Shown here: piece by piece, positions 12,492-25,804 of the stretch
Numbering within the stretch: the first letter of the stretch is position 1
How the letters are laid out: each line of letters opens with the position of its first letter
DNA from: Ooceraea biroi
Lineage: Eukaryota > Arthropoda > Insecta > Hymenoptera > Formicidae
Assembly: GCF_003672135.1 (NCBI RefSeq)
Contig: NC_039516.1
Coordinates: 2,649,838 to 2,713,837 of the forward strand
Direction: 5' to 3'
DNA: 64,000 nt
Notes under the pieces: model-generated
Seen by the model: only the letters and a program-made list of their open reading frames with translations
Told to the model about the DNA's origin: nothing
Database searches by the model: none
Position numbers and translations under genes: made by a program

Positions 12492-15410
12492 ACACGTGCG
12501 GTTTTGCAGCTTTAATCTGCGTTATCGTCAAAGTTTCATCGAACAACGGAACTCCGTGATTGATAGTGAGCTCAAAGGATTAATAATACTTGCCGAAAAA
12601 AGAGGAAGAGACAGAGAAGGTGAAAGAGATCCAAAAACCGAAAAAAAACGAAAGAAATCGATATTACCAACGATATATTGATAGATTTCTTGGAAGAGTT
12701 AATCCATCTTTAGCTAAGCGTGACGCAAATATCGAGAAAGCGCTGCGCAAAGAGGTCTGAAAGGTATCCTAAGCTTTGTGCTTAGTTTAAAGGTCTCTCC
12801 GTTAGTCTCGTCGTTTGTGTCAGCCATGCTATCCGTTCGTTCAAGCCACGCGTAAGTAGTTAATTTGGAGATTACGTTTTGTCGGTGTCGTTTTGCGTCT
12901 CTGTAAAGAGAAGCGAGGTAAATGCGCGGCCGGAATTTCTCTCTCCTCCCCCCGTCCCTCCCTCTTTCCAGTATCAAGATCGTCAGCAATTCCGGCGCGG
13001 AATTGAACTGCGGAATACTTTGATGCGAAGGACCACGTTCGGTCACTGTTGTCAGAAGCTCCGCGCGATATTGCGAACTCCGGAAGACTTTTTTTTCAAA
13101 GAGAAATTCGTCAGGCTTTGGCCTTGTCTGACCGGATACAAAAAAAAGGAAAATGTTTCCTAGCTGATGGACGCGAATGGATAGATCGCAATATTACGAA
13201 ACCGGCGGGAAAGCGGGGAGGGGAAAAGCGATCGGCGGTCGCCACCTCTCCGGAGGTCGTGCGTACATGCACGCGGCGTTATCATTATTATTATCAATTT
13301 AAACAGATCCCGGAATCAGTATCGGCATAATTACGGCCGGTAATGACTTGTAGGTTAATTGAGTATCGGCCAGATCGATTTTCGATAATCCGTCAAAGAG
13401 GACCGCTCGGCTCGGCTCAATATCGTTGCCGGCGTGGCCACTCAAGAGAGTGCAATCAGATCGTCCATTATCCGGTTTATTCCGTAGCTTATGCTTGTAT
13501 ATATAGAATGCCAGCGTGCAGGTGCACGCGTGCACGGGATATTCGTAAGCTAGTGAACGTGATTGTACCAAGGCAATGAATTAAGCCCCGTGCGAGGCTT
13601 ATTCATCGGGCGTTGCCGTTTGATGCTGATTATTGAGCGGCCAGCGTTAATACCGCGATACCTCGCAGGCTGTTTCTTTATTATGCCGCCGGTGTGTCGC
13701 AAGCGCGTGTAATTTATATGCCGTTGCATAATTCTTAAATTGTCGCGTCGCGGTGTCCCCCGAGCGTGTCCACGCGGACTAATCGCGTCTGTCGACCTGA
13801 AAAGTAAATTTCTCGCGACGTAATTCGCGTGTACGCGTACACGCGTTTGTCAAGTTCGTAATCTGCCATCGGCAATTGCGCGCGGCGGTCACAATTTCAA
13901 GGCACGCGAGCTCGATCGAGCGTGCGGTATGTCAAGCCAGTTTGCACACGCACGGACGCGGACTCGCACACGCACGTACGCACGCACATATACACGCGGT
14001 CGAAGTCGGAGGGCAATTCATTAATATCAATTAGGAATTATCGCGGCGCGTTGCGCGAGGCTTACAAAGCGAGGCGATGTCAATCACGTCTGACGTGCTC
14101 GGATGTCTTGCGTGCTCGCAGGAAACGGGATTGGCTTGGACGGCAGCGGTGGTGCGGTTTACTCGTTCGCCGGCGATCAAATTGCAATTCTGATTTGCAA
14201 CGGACGTAATTCCAGCGCGCGCGCGGAAGACGTAATAACGCGCCCCCGGCGCCCTCTTCGCCTCCCACGCGCCCTTTCTCTCGCTTTAATCCGTCGCGAG
14301 GGCTAATTGGAAAAAATGCAATATCGCCGCCTCTGCGGGAAAGGGAAACGTAGCATGACGTAGCAGTTCGATCGGTCCGCGCGCGCCGCTCGTCTATGAT
14401 TTATGCCTATCGGAATTTGTTTTATCATGCTTAGACGATGATTTTAGCTTTTAGCACATCGGTGCGTGTGGTTTCGACCGTTCTTGTTATCGTCGGGACC
14501 CGTGAAGCCCGCTTGCGCGAGGGTGCAAGATTTACAATGTCCCCGTTTCGCTCGTTCGAGCCACTTGCTGCACGATGCGATCGCAGTTCAGTTCAGCAGC
14601 CGCGCACAAATCGATGATGTATGGCGATGGGCACTCGCGATGTTTTCCGTATTTTCGAAGCATCATGTGGGTTTTAAGTGGACAAATTTCGAAAGTCGTC
14701 GAGAAAGACAGGAATGTCAAGGAGAATAAGAAGGAGAGAGAAAGAGAAAAAATAAAAAGGCTTTGAATTGTAACTCTTTAAAATAATAAAACACACACTG
14801 CACCATCGAGCCGATCAGGCTGTCACCAGTGAAGTTCACGATGAAATGGTGCGTGAGTGCAACAAAAATGGGAACGTGGGGTGAGCTTTGCGCACGATTT
14901 CATATGGATTTGGTGGCATCTGTGTATGCTCGCTGCGAAAATGGAAACAGTGAAACGATAATGGGCCTGGTTAAACGAGACGATCATGTTTTCCCTCAGC
15001 GGTACGACCCGACGTTCGATGCGCCGTTTGTCATCGATGCTCTTGTCTGTTTTGTACGCGTCTTGCATACCTGAGACACGTAATTACGCTAAACATAACG
15101 CGAAACTATCGCAGAACATACGAGAACGAGAAACTCGCGGCAATCGGTTATTGACGGAACAGTAATTCGCGAACGAATGATTTCACTTTCCTTCTTGTTC
15201 TCATCTCGATATGTCACGTAGATATGTCCGTAGGAAAGCCGAGAAGCTAAGCGCGAGAGCTCGCCGCAATTTAATATCGCCATTATTTATTATCGCAGTT
15301 TATCGCTATCATCCGTGTTTGCATGGGGGCAATCACGCGAGACCGGAAATGAACGCCCGATAAGAAAAAAAACACGAGAGACGCGTAAAGAGTCGGGCGG
15401 CCGATGAATG

Positions 15411-15430
15411 AGAGAGAGAGAGAGAGAGAG
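15411..15430. repeat. (AG)10 microsatellite
   Basis: Uninterrupted AG run of 20 bases; the minus-strand Ser-Leu frame over it is a repeat artefact. Confidence 0.95.
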
Positions 15431-16616
15431 AAACAAAGCAAAGAGAGACGGTGGGAGAGAAGAGCGAAACGGTAACTGTGCTCGGGCTCTCGAGAGAAAT
15501 CGGATTGGTCGACGCCCGCGCCGGCCGTCGCGTCCCCGTACGCTCACTCGGGGGTGAAATAGGATCAGGGGTTGCTCGTATCGCGCGGAGAACACTGACT
15601 CCGTTCCAATAATAGGGCGATACAATCATTAGCCCGCGTGTTTCGATGAACGTGCATTTCCCTCTCCCGAGCTACCCTCGGAAACACCCTCTCGTACCGC
15701 GCACTCTCTTCGTACGCATCGAAATCCGCCGTGCCGCACCGCACGGACCGAACATCGCCATCGGAAAAGCACCGTAAATCGGCCTCTTCATCCGCTTTCC
15801 GATCCTTCATCCCCCCGGCTCGGAATTGGAAAACGAACGTGAAAACGCTCTACTTTTTTTACGGCGCCGTGATTAACCTGGTGACGAATATGACGCACCG
15901 AGAGGATCGTTGTATATTTTAACAGCCGTAACGCTTCGATGCGATTTATGATTCGGTATTGTCCGGGGTAAATGGACGAAAAGAATCGCACGCGTTTTAC
16001 AAATCGGCGTGAACGTTTCTGGATCGCGATTGCTGGCTTCTCGCACATCACGATCATCTCGCGCATGTGCGTGTGTGTTTTGTGTAAGTTAATTTTCGAA
16101 TAATTATTAATGCGCTCGTGGGGAAGTTGCATGTGTCGCGTTTTCTATTCCGCAAAATTTGACCGTGGTACGCCGCGGCATCAGCGTTTCCAAATCCGGC
16201 AACATTAACTTCGTCACGGTAATGCGATAATGTGATGCGAGCCACTTGAAAATGACGATGTTACGCCGATGTTACGTAATGAATCAGCAGTAAGCGAGCA
16301 TCCATCGATTAATCACGGAAAATGCGATCGGTACCGTTCCGCAAAAGCACCCGAAACGTAACCGCTTGAGTACTTGATAAACGATTGATATCACTCGCAC
16401 ATTCCGGGATCATCCGAAATTAATGGCGTTACTCCGGGCCGAGGAGTCGCGTTGATTTTTGCTAATTTATTCGCGAAGCAGACATAACAACGGACTCGGG
16501 TGTAAGTGGCTATCAATGGAAATTTATTTAAACGTCGCTCTAATTGGATCACCTTATACAAGCGGTGACTTCGCTCGGGGGTATAACGAGGCTGCATATA
16601 ACGAACCCATTTTCTC

Positions 16617-16632
16617 GTGTGTGTGTGTGTGT
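16617..16632. repeat. (GT)8 microsatellite
   Basis: Uninterrupted GT run of 16 bases. Confidence 0.9.
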
Positions 16633-19600
16633 ACCGTTACATTACGTAATCGTGACTATTTCAAATTTAATAACGTGCTTCCGCTAGGCGAGTGGTCGTT
16701 GAATTAATTGCGTTAATTGATCGTCGCGGTGTACCACACTCGTGCCTCGCTACATTTTGCTCTACTTTCTTGCACCTCATTATCTTCGAAGCGGGGCTCT
16801 GGCTCGACGTGAATGGAACGGGTCTCGCTCTTCCGAAATCCATCCCTCGGTCAAATCGATACAAATTCCAATCGATATACGTACGTAACGTTGCATATTT
16901 CATCGAGGAAATTAGGAATTATTTAAGCGGCCGCAATCGCGCGGCTCCAATTAGGAACTTTGCGAATTAATTGTCGTTGATGCAAGTTGCATAATCCTCT
17001 CGTTCTTCGGGAACAGGAGGCGCATCGATCCACTAAGCACAAAAAAAATATACTTTCGCACCAAGCGAATCCCTTCTAGGGGATTGGGGGGGGAAGAACC
17101 GCGAGACGCTTTCGTCGACATATCTTATTTTCTCGCTAGGTGCCTTGTACATTGTCCTCGTGCTTGTGGCTGCATGCCGCGCAAAAAGTAGGGCAAAAGC
17201 GGTCTGCTCGACTCGGGCCAACTTGTGTAACAACGTACACCCTCCCCAGTGAGCGAAGTCCTGCTCTCAAGGTGGGACATTTATTACGACGACTACCGAC
17301 GACACCAACAACTTTCTCTGGCAGGATAAATAACGAGGCAACCGGCAAAATATTTTAGCTGAGAGTTGTACGTTGAGTGTTACGTTGCCGTAAGCCTACG
17401 TGGCTTATAGGACGTGACGCGATTGGCCACCCTTTCCGTTTCTCCGGGCGCTGACAGTGAGCTACCACTCTGGATTTGTCGGATAATCCGCGAGGTCAAA
17501 TATTAACGATTCGGCTCGTTTATCCGTGGATCTCGTAACAACGGAAGTCTGTGGAATGCCGGGGATTTCATCCTGGCTATTGTCTGAATGATAAAACGCG
17601 TACAAAGGTGCCGCGAATGCTGCAGGAAGTTATCGTCGAAAATGCTCGTTACCCGACTTTCTTGTTAAGGAAGATCGTTAGAAATATATATACGTATAAT
17701 CAGGGATCATCGACAGTCTCGATTCGGAGCGTAAAATGTTGACTCACTCGAACTGAGAGCTCCGCAGCAAGGCGAGGTAGCTAAACTTGAATGGAGAGCA
17801 CTGATAATCTTTACTTTTACAACTTCTGTTTCTAGTGGTAATGTTCACGAGCAGCTTTATTAGACGGTAATATTCGCACATCGTTATGCCCTAATTAGGA
17901 CAAAGTTTTGAGCACCGAGGGTAATGCAGTTATTTGTTTGTCGATAGTCAACTGGTTGGCCGGGCCTTGCGTAATTTTATAACTTTGCGCTACATTAACG
18001 GCACGAGGAATTATAAATTTCGGCGTCAAAGAGACCGGTGTTACTACCTAACGAGGCAACGGAGATTTCATTACACCAGGCGCGAAGGGCTCACCCGGCG
18101 TAATCGGATTCGGCCGTAGGAATTGGGGCATAATTTTCGGAAATACCCGCGACCGCACCTGCTTTATCAGTTCGATATTTCGCAATTTAATGGATTACAT
18201 AATTCATAAAGGCTTACCGCGTAATGGGTTAGACTTGCCGATTGTCCTCTTAAACCGGCAAAAATATCGCGCGCGGTATTTCGCGGATTCGCACATATTT
18301 CATGATCGCGTAGTCCGAGAAATGAACACCGCTTTGCGAAAGCGGGATGCATTTGCCGGCGATGCGTCGCACTGTTTGCTCTTTATCATCCATTAATATG
18401 TCATTGGCAGTCGAAGATTCACGTGGCGACATTTACCGCGCCACGTAAACCGCGAAGAATCGCTCGCGAAGTGGTCGACCTCATGTCATCGGCTTCATGA
18501 GGAATCATACAAAATAAGCGGCGGTTAGTATTATGAGAATCGCTTTTTCTTCGAGTTTCCTGTAAAGCGCGTGGCTCTCGCTCGTCGAGAGGTCACGGGA
18601 GGCGTTCGAAGTCGCCGAGACTCCGGGGCCAACCGCGCCATCCCACCATGAATTCATTCGCACCCTCATGAAATTCAAAGCAGTCGTTACGCTCCTGCAC
18701 AACGACAACGAGCGCGGCGACGACGAAGAGGACGAGATGGCGCGAGACGGCATATAGTACGCGTGCGGATGGCGGTGCCTACCCTGCGTCGTGTTCGATG
18801 TTTTATTTATAATTTGTTTATCTCATCATCTGCTCGGACTCGCCGACTTGTGTATGTAACGGTGTCTACACGGTGCCGCCGTCGCTCGTCAATGTCTCTC
18901 AAGCATCCGCCGGAAGCATGAATAGTCAAATCCTTCCTATATCCTGCTCCGTGAACTTTTTTCCCAACGAGCCCAGCCCGGCTCGAATGCGGAAGACGAA
19001 CTCGATACGAAACACGAGCGAGAGTGCCGGTTCATTTGGCAAACTCGCGAAAAAAATCCACCGGAAGTCGTGATGGAAAAGCGGAGCCAAAGGGCGTTCG
19101 AAAATCGAAAAATTACGCGTCGCGGAGAGCCAACGGCAGAGCGCAAATAATGGGGATGACATCTGGATTTTTTTTTATGGACCCGTCCTTCGCGTCCATA
19201 AAACGGGCGCACAACAGCGGCAATCGACGAACGTATGGTGCACGCCGCGCGATTCGCAGCGTTACATAAATTCGCGTGAAATCTGAATGGATATGGAATC
19301 AGGGAAGCGCTGGAGGACCACTCGGGCTGCAACGCCTCGATTCGGTTAATCCTTCGCGAAATAGCGCGGCCAGCGTTGCGTTGACCGATGCCAATCGATT
19401 CGGACCCGATCGATTTACCGGAAACTAACGGCTAACGTGATCATTCAATTTTCGAGCGGATTTTATGCGACGTGTCTTAATCGCGCGGAGCGACTACGGT
19501 GTTTTTTCTACAAGGTAAACGCAGTCAGATCTATAAAAACCTGAGAAACGTAACGGTTTCGCAATGTGCTTATAAAACGTTAGCTGGCATACCAAGTAGT

Positions 19601-20652
19601 TGTACTACATCTTGGTATTAGGTTACATATTAGACGTGCGAGTATCTATTCCGGAAGCATTCGAAATGGCTCGGTCTGACATTCTCCCACTGAAGGTGCA
19701 TTTCTCGTGACGTGACGTGTTATTCAAGGCCGAGTCTTATAATAGTTCCAGTCTACAGAATGTAGAACACGTAAATATCTTGTACTGACTTCAACGAGTC
19801 GTTTTGCATAGAATATGCAAATATATTTAGTTCCGTTTTAATTACGAAATTGAGGAATTTATAAATTGCTGCAATTCTTATCGCATCTCAGATCGATGTC
19901 AGAGACACTCCTAGTCATGTTCAAACAGAATCATCTACTCTCGTGCGAAAACGTTGAAAAAGTAGAGTAATGCTATCCGTAGGATAGTATTCTCGATAGG
20001 CGAATTCGTCAATTATCCGTACGGAAACGTAGTCCATGTAGTCCGAATATTGATGGATCGCGACTTTTTTCCGGCGTTTCATTGGGTGTTCGAGTTTAAT
20101 GCACTCTCGAGGCTGGCGCATTCGACCTCGAGAAGTTCAGATAGATGAATAGCTACTGAGGTCAAGCGAAAAGTCGCGAAATCGCTCTCGTGTAAGCACG
20201 CGAGTCTAAGGAGGTCGAGTGCCGGCACTCCACCTTCCAGTTTCTGTGACTCCTCACGGAGCCCGTCAGTACCGCTCCATTCTGTGCCGCTCTAAGGTGC
20301 ATTCCTTCGTTTTATCCCCTTTCCATCTTAATAATTGAGACGTAAGATATTGTAAGTGGATCCTTTGAGACGTATTCTTTCGCAGCGCAAAGCCGCGCGT
20401 AGCGACTTTAATTTCGTCTGCAAGTCTATGAATAGTTGGGCCGAATGCTCGATGGGTGAATTAAGTAATAATATGCAAGTGCTTTATTTGGATAGCAACT
20501 TGGTCGAACTGATTTGCTAACTTAACTTTTTATAAATTATCCGTAAGTGATTTCGCTAAATGCACACTCTTGTTTGTAAAGTTAACTGTATTATTTTTAT
20601 GTATAAATGTGAAATGAAATGAAGAACAAAATTGTGCCAATGTGAAGATATC

Positions 20653-20780
20653 TTTATTAAACATTTCATTCGAAAATTGTCATATTTACAGATGAGATTT
20701 TACTAACAAATATCATTTGAAAAAAATACTGCAATTCTATATCTAATTTTTTGACATAGAAAAATGTTAATTGTTTTATT
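20653..20780 (-). terminator. poly(A) signals of gene A
   Basis: Two AATAAA hexamers occur on the minus strand downstream of the gene A stop codon, at 20775-20780 and 20653-20658. The first is about 28 bases past the stop and the second about 150. Both are in AT-rich DNA. The second is followed by TG/T-rich sequence and seems the better candidate for the main cleavage site. Confidence 0.5.
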
Positions 20781-20807
20781 CGTCTCAATCATTTCTTTTT
20801 TTTAATT

Positions 20808-23800
20808 TCATTGGTCATTATTCTTGATGAAATAAGCGGCTCTTTCGCCGATCATGTTGATCACAGCAACAGGATTACCGGATATCATCTAAAAGACAGA
20901 GATAATTTGTATAGAAAAGATTATTTGCACATCAGACGTCAAATCAACTTTCCATTGTCAATTAATAGAGCAAAAGATATGACAAAACGATGTTAATCAT
21001 ACGTATTATTTTTACATAGTGCTTACTTTCGGTATAATTGATGCGTCAGCAACTCTCAAGCCATCTACGCCATGAACCTTGAGACTTGGATCGACGACAG
21101 CCATGGAATCCGCGATCGGGCCCATTTTGCAAGTTCCTGCCTGGTGGTTTTCGGGTCTGGTGTTGTATCGAAATTGGCAATCCCAGTATTCATAGTTCAG
21201 ATGTTTTTCGTACTGTTTGCATTCTGGGACAGTGTCGAGCAACATCTTCAAGCCGTACTTTTTCATTGCTTTCGATTTCGACAATTTTAGTATGTGTTGA
21301 AGACCCTGGTAAATGATCTCTCTATCCTGCGGTTGCGACAAGTCGTTGCTCCAGATGATCGGATGACTCAGTGGGTCTTTTGATGCTAGCGTGATTCGAC
21401 CTAGAATTTACGAGTAAGATATATTCGAGCAAGCCATTTAAATGAACGAAATTTTCTTTTCTTAATAAAACACATATACACACGATTTTCTGCGTCATAC
21501 GCGAAATTAAATGCATTGAGAAAAGTTCATTAACAGAGTAGACAGCATGTTATGGAATATTTATGATCGTTGAGCAACTATTCGTTGCTGAAACATTGTT
21601 AAGAAAGGCACTTAATATAACATTATATCTTATCAGCGTAGTACTCCTGTCTAGCATTTCGTCATTTGGAATACATGCAGCTTACATAATTGCCAGCTCA
21701 CCTCTGCTAAGGGTCTGAATATTTACGGAGGTAAACCTGATGGTCTCCTTGTTTTCGTATGTATTCAAGTCCTCAATTCTGCCGCCCGTGTTGCAAATGG
21801 CCTGATAGCCGGCAAAGAAGATCTGGATATCCGGATCATCCGGGGTAGTGTAGTTGGACACGAGGATTCCGGTGAGCTGCGCCATACCCGTGGACGACAG
21901 TGGGCCAGTTTGGTTGTACAGATATAAATTGGCGCTGTCGATGTTCAGCTCATCCTCATTCGCCTGATTGAGAGCGAAGTCCACGCCGAATGACGCATGG
22001 TTGTGGAGATTTTCACCGACTCCGGGTAGATCGTGGACCGTGCGAATCCCCACGGAATCTAAGTGTTTCTTCGGCCCGATGCCCGACAGAAGCAGCAGCT
22101 GGGGCGAGTTTATGGCACCGGCCGCGAGGATCACTTCCTTCTTCGCTCTTACGTTGTAATGTCGGCCGTTCTACGAGCACAAAGTTCGTCTATTGCGCGA
22201 TGAAACAATAATAATAAAGTCGCATATATGGAACCTTGAAAATAGCGAATCGACTCACCATAAGGACGGTGATTCCCTCAGCCTTTACTTTTGAGCCCAG
22301 CTTTCTCGTATTGACTTTCGTCGCGGTCGCATTCAGAGCAATGTGCAGATTTTTGCGGTGCCTGACCGGCCACAGAAAAGCTCTGGGAGTACTGAGTCGT
22401 ACGCCATTTTTGCTGATGGTCTGCGCTACGGTGAATCCCGTGATTTTTGGGCCTACCAAGTCTGCGGTGGTACCCAAGCCTACCTCTTTCGCTCCTTCTA
22501 TCACGTCCCAAGCGATTTTTGGCTGCCAAGGGAATCTATAAAGGGAAAGTGATTAATGTCTATGTAAATTTAAATTAAAACGACTAACTAAAGAAATAAA
22601 AGCGAATTGTAATTTTAAATATAGATGTTGCTTGATAAACGTCTGATAGTTATGTGTAATGGAGAAAATATATTATAAATTGATGGTATCGATGGTCCAT
22701 CTTGCAAGCAACGCAGTCACATGTTTACGAATTACACCTGCCGTTGGATAACTTTAGATCTTTCTCATGTGATACATTGTTAGCCGGAAGATCAGTGTTA
22801 TCGGAAAACGAACGAGTTTTTCGAATAAACGAGAGTTATAGTAACGGCACAGCTTAGAAAGACACATCGCTGCATTCGCACCTCTCGACTGTCATTGGAC
22901 CACCGACTCCATGATCCTCCCGTCGAACTCTACCAATCTCCTTATTGTCCTCCGACTTGAAGAAGAACGGTAGCACCTGGCAGGCAGAAATTTACCTTTA
23001 TTAACAACTTGAGGTTTAATAACAGCTTTATAATAATTATAACGTACCTCTTGCCATGACCACCCCACGTTTCCCATCTTCACCCATCTTTCGTAATCCT
23101 TCGCGTGTCCACGATGGTAAGCCATGCCGTGATGGGAAGTGCATCCGCCGAGATTTTTACCTCTCGGCCAACTGCAGCTGCCATTGGATCTCAAGCATGC
23201 GAATGTCTCGTTCGTCGTCTTGTACTTCCAATCCAGATCCGTGTCTGCGATGAATCGCGATTCGATTAATTATTAATATGAGCGATTAATATGAGTGATT
23301 ATGCAGTTCTGATAATTGCGGAAATATAAAAATTACTGAGATAAAGCTGCAGGTTGCTCGGTATTTGCGTGCCAGCCGGCTCATCCGGGCCAGCTTCCAC
23401 AAGAAGTACTTTCCAATTCGGATTTTCGCTCAATCTAGAGGCTACGACTGATCCACCTGCGCCACCTAAATAAAAAACAAATGCACCGAACTAACATTCA
23501 ATCCCTAGGTTGTTCAACATTAAGCAGCATTAACGAGTTAGACGAAAGCTGACTTAACTCTCATTAATCCTTCGTAATGTGAATTAAAATTCGTAATTTA
23601 AAAATCGAATTCTCCGTAACTGATTTGCTGAATTCGACAAGACGTCTATAAAAGTTTCATCATTCTTCTTTATCACATGGTAATACTAATATTTTATTGC
23701 CGAGATATATATATAGATGATTAGCAAAATATATCACCGATTTAATTTTTCTTTGTAATTATTCATTATATTTGCATTCATTATCTTACCTCCGACGACA

Positions 23801-24222
23801 ATAAAATCATAATAAAGATTCGGTTTCTTGATGGGAGTGATATGTCCGCATGGATCATTAATTACGGGGCTGTAAGCGACTAATGTGTTCAGCATAGTCA
23901 GAAATAAGTTCGCAGAATTGGCATTGCAGACATCGGTCAACGAGAGTCCGCCTACGAAGGGCGACGTGCATGGTGCTTGTGGCATCCCCCAATCTCGCCA
24001 ACTCTATAACATTGCATAACAGATTATTCGTACAACTGAATCTATTGTGTGTGAATATATACATAAATGTGTATGTGAATACGGGGGCATACGAATAACT
24101 GAAACAAATCGAAATTTCGATTTTGGTTTCATACATCATTTAACTGTACAATGACACGTCTTGTTTTTTATTTTTAAATTTTTGCAAAACACGATACATC
24201 CACAAAAATTTCAACGTACCAT
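20808..24222 (-). CDS. GMC oxidoreductase (glucose dehydrogenase-like), gene A
   Basis: FAD-dependent GMC-family oxidoreductase, probably secreted or membrane-associated like other insect GLD-type enzymes; substrate unknown. Exons on the minus strand: 24220-24222 (ATG only), 23790-24003, 23337-23465, 23048-23244, 22882-22976, 22259-22535, 21702-22170, 21027-21400, 20808-20888. All introns are GT..AG and phases match, giving 612 residues (605 if the ATG at 23985 is used). Visible motifs: the FAD-binding YDFIVVGGGAGGSVVASRL near residue 66, then VLLVEAGPDE; the first GMC signature region GKNLGGCTSHHGMAY; the second signature GAINSPQLLLLSGIG; PGVGENLHNH; and the C-terminal NHQAGTCKMG with the catalytic-type His near 547 and SGN with Asn near 591. 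The first signature is altered: Cys and His replace the usual Thr/Ser and Asn. The upstream start is preferred because it is the first ATG after a TATA box and gives a Met-Ser-Trp N terminus. No frameshift or premature stop was seen, so it looks intact. Family call is firm; the exact start is moderately sure. Confidence 0.9.
24004..24219 (-). other. intron directly after the start ATG of gene A
   Basis: On the minus strand the sequence reads GCGAAAAATG then GTACGT (donor), with the acceptor TATAG before 24003. Splicing joins the ATG to AGT TGG CGA GAT TGG GGG and then in frame to the ATG at 23985, adding Met-Ser-Trp-Arg-Asp-Trp-Gly. Without splicing, an in-frame TAG lies just upstream of 23985. 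The polypyrimidine tract is weak, so the 605-residue form starting at 23985 remains possible. Confidence 0.55.
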
Positions 24223-24322
24223 TTTTCGCGTGTATTCTCGTTCACAAAATTGTAAGGAAAATCGTGCCCGTTGAGCTCAGCTTTCACCTCCTGATTGTAA
24301 CGTTTTTCCTGGTGTCACTTTG

Positions 24323-24329
24323 TTATATA
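24323..24329 (-). promoter_or_regulatory. TATA box of gene A
   Basis: On the minus strand the sequence reads TATATAA. About 30 to 36 bases downstream lies a run containing ATCAG, close to the arthropod initiator. From there to the ATG at 24222 is about 70 bases with no other ATG. The spacing fits a core promoter and supports the 24222 start. The call is by sequence only, and AT-rich DNA makes chance matches common. Confidence 0.5.
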
Positions 24330-25804
24330 CTTGTTTTGTATTTGCATATGTACATTCTCCGAAATGTCTCGCCGTGATTAAGTGTTGGAGGTAACATGTT
24401 GATAATTACGGTGCTTGTTATAAAACCCGGACTTGTCACACTTGTAAATCACCGCACGTACTATCATCGTACGTACGTGGGCAATTGATGAGTAGTGTGT
24501 CAGTAAAATAGCGCAAATGGAATAAATTGCTGCGTCAAACTACGTTTTCCTTAACTCCTTTAGTCCGCATTTTGTAAGTGAGTTGGTTTTTCCTCGATCT
24601 TTTTATCAAATCGTACCGTACGAACGAACCATATGAATTGAACTAGTTATGCAATAAAAATTTAGCTCGTAAAATTTAGTTATAAATGTCGGATGTTTTT
24701 AAGAGGTTTCATTATCATTTATGTCATATATAAAAAATATGAATGCATTAATTTTACTCTTTATTTCCTCTTTGCAATTTCCGTGATATGACTAATGCGT
24801 TATCTATAATACGCAATCCGCAGTAGGAGTATATATATGCATGTGTCTGTAGGAGCGAATTGTCATAAACGGGTGTAAGTTCCATATTTCGTTTCTGCTA
24901 TTATGCAATCTTGTTTATTTACAGCATTTTGATTTACATACGCGCACTCTATGAGCAGCCGAGCTATTTATATTCTGTAATCTATTTCTTTTTTTACACA
25001 TTCGTTCGTTAACACTACGTTTTTGGCTTGCGGTCGATGCACCAAAATTTGTCTTTGGTCATGATTTTAATAGGATATCTGAGAATTGTACATAATATAT
25101 GTTATAGCTATTATAAGAGACACTAGAAACTCGATATATCAGAGGAAATTATTAGGATAATATATATGTATATACACATACAAACGTGACTCTGATACTC
25201 CGGACATTAATCGCGTGGTTAGGTCATAGGAAATTATAGGAAATAAATCTTTTTAAGAAATTAACAATAATAATAATAACAATACTCTTACAGGGGAATT
25301 GTAACGGAGATTCGCGTGCCGTGGCTAATTGATCACGATGGCTCTTAGAAAAGCCGCGACATGCTATAGGACACGTTGTAGGAAATTCCCCCCCTTTTCT
25401 CCCCCTTAAATGGAAATTGAGACATGGCGGTACAGCGAGACAACGACAACTGTCTTGAGTCGTGCAGCTCTCTGCGTTAGTAACAACAATAATTGCACGT
25501 TGCGACGCAATTTCGGATCTACCGTAGCGCTCGAACAATCGAAGCGAAGTGTGACTGGCTCCGAATACCGAAGAGAAAGGAAATTGCACCCTGTTGCTTG
25601 AGAGAGTCCTCGCCTTTGGTCGCGTTCACGACGACCTTCTTAGGCCGCGGAAAACGCGATGGATCACAAGAGACTAGATAGATCGTGGTGCCTGGCTACC
25701 ATATAGTCTGATCCCAGTCGATGTACTTGATCCCCCATAGTAATAGGTCCAGCGAACTGTCGATCGTCGTGCGAGAACTAGGAAACATGGTAAATTGCTG
25801 GTGA
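24330..25804. other. spacer between gene A and gene B
   Basis: Contains the region upstream of gene A and the probable 3' UTR of gene B. Close to the gene B stop there is no AATAAA on the minus strand; the nearest full hexamer I see is at 24760-24765, about 1 kb downstream, with an ATTAAA variant near 25064. The 3' UTR of gene B may therefore be long. The 121-codon minus frame at 25224-25589 lies in this presumed UTR and has no recognisable domain. Confidence 0.5.

Larger units (their letters stand above)
10539..20640. other. no recognisable gene
   Basis: Mostly CpG-rich DNA with pyrimidine-rich strings (about 11405-11465) and short microsatellites. The 281-codon minus frame at 11069-11914 is overlapped by several other open frames and encodes an Arg/Pro/Ser-rich product with no domain. 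Part of this stretch may be intron or enhancer sequence of a neighbouring gene, but nothing shows it directly. Confidence 0.6.

Noticed and set aside
25224..25589. 121-codon minus-strand frame downstream of gene B
   Set aside because: Lies in the presumed 3' UTR of gene B and shows no GMC or other domain.
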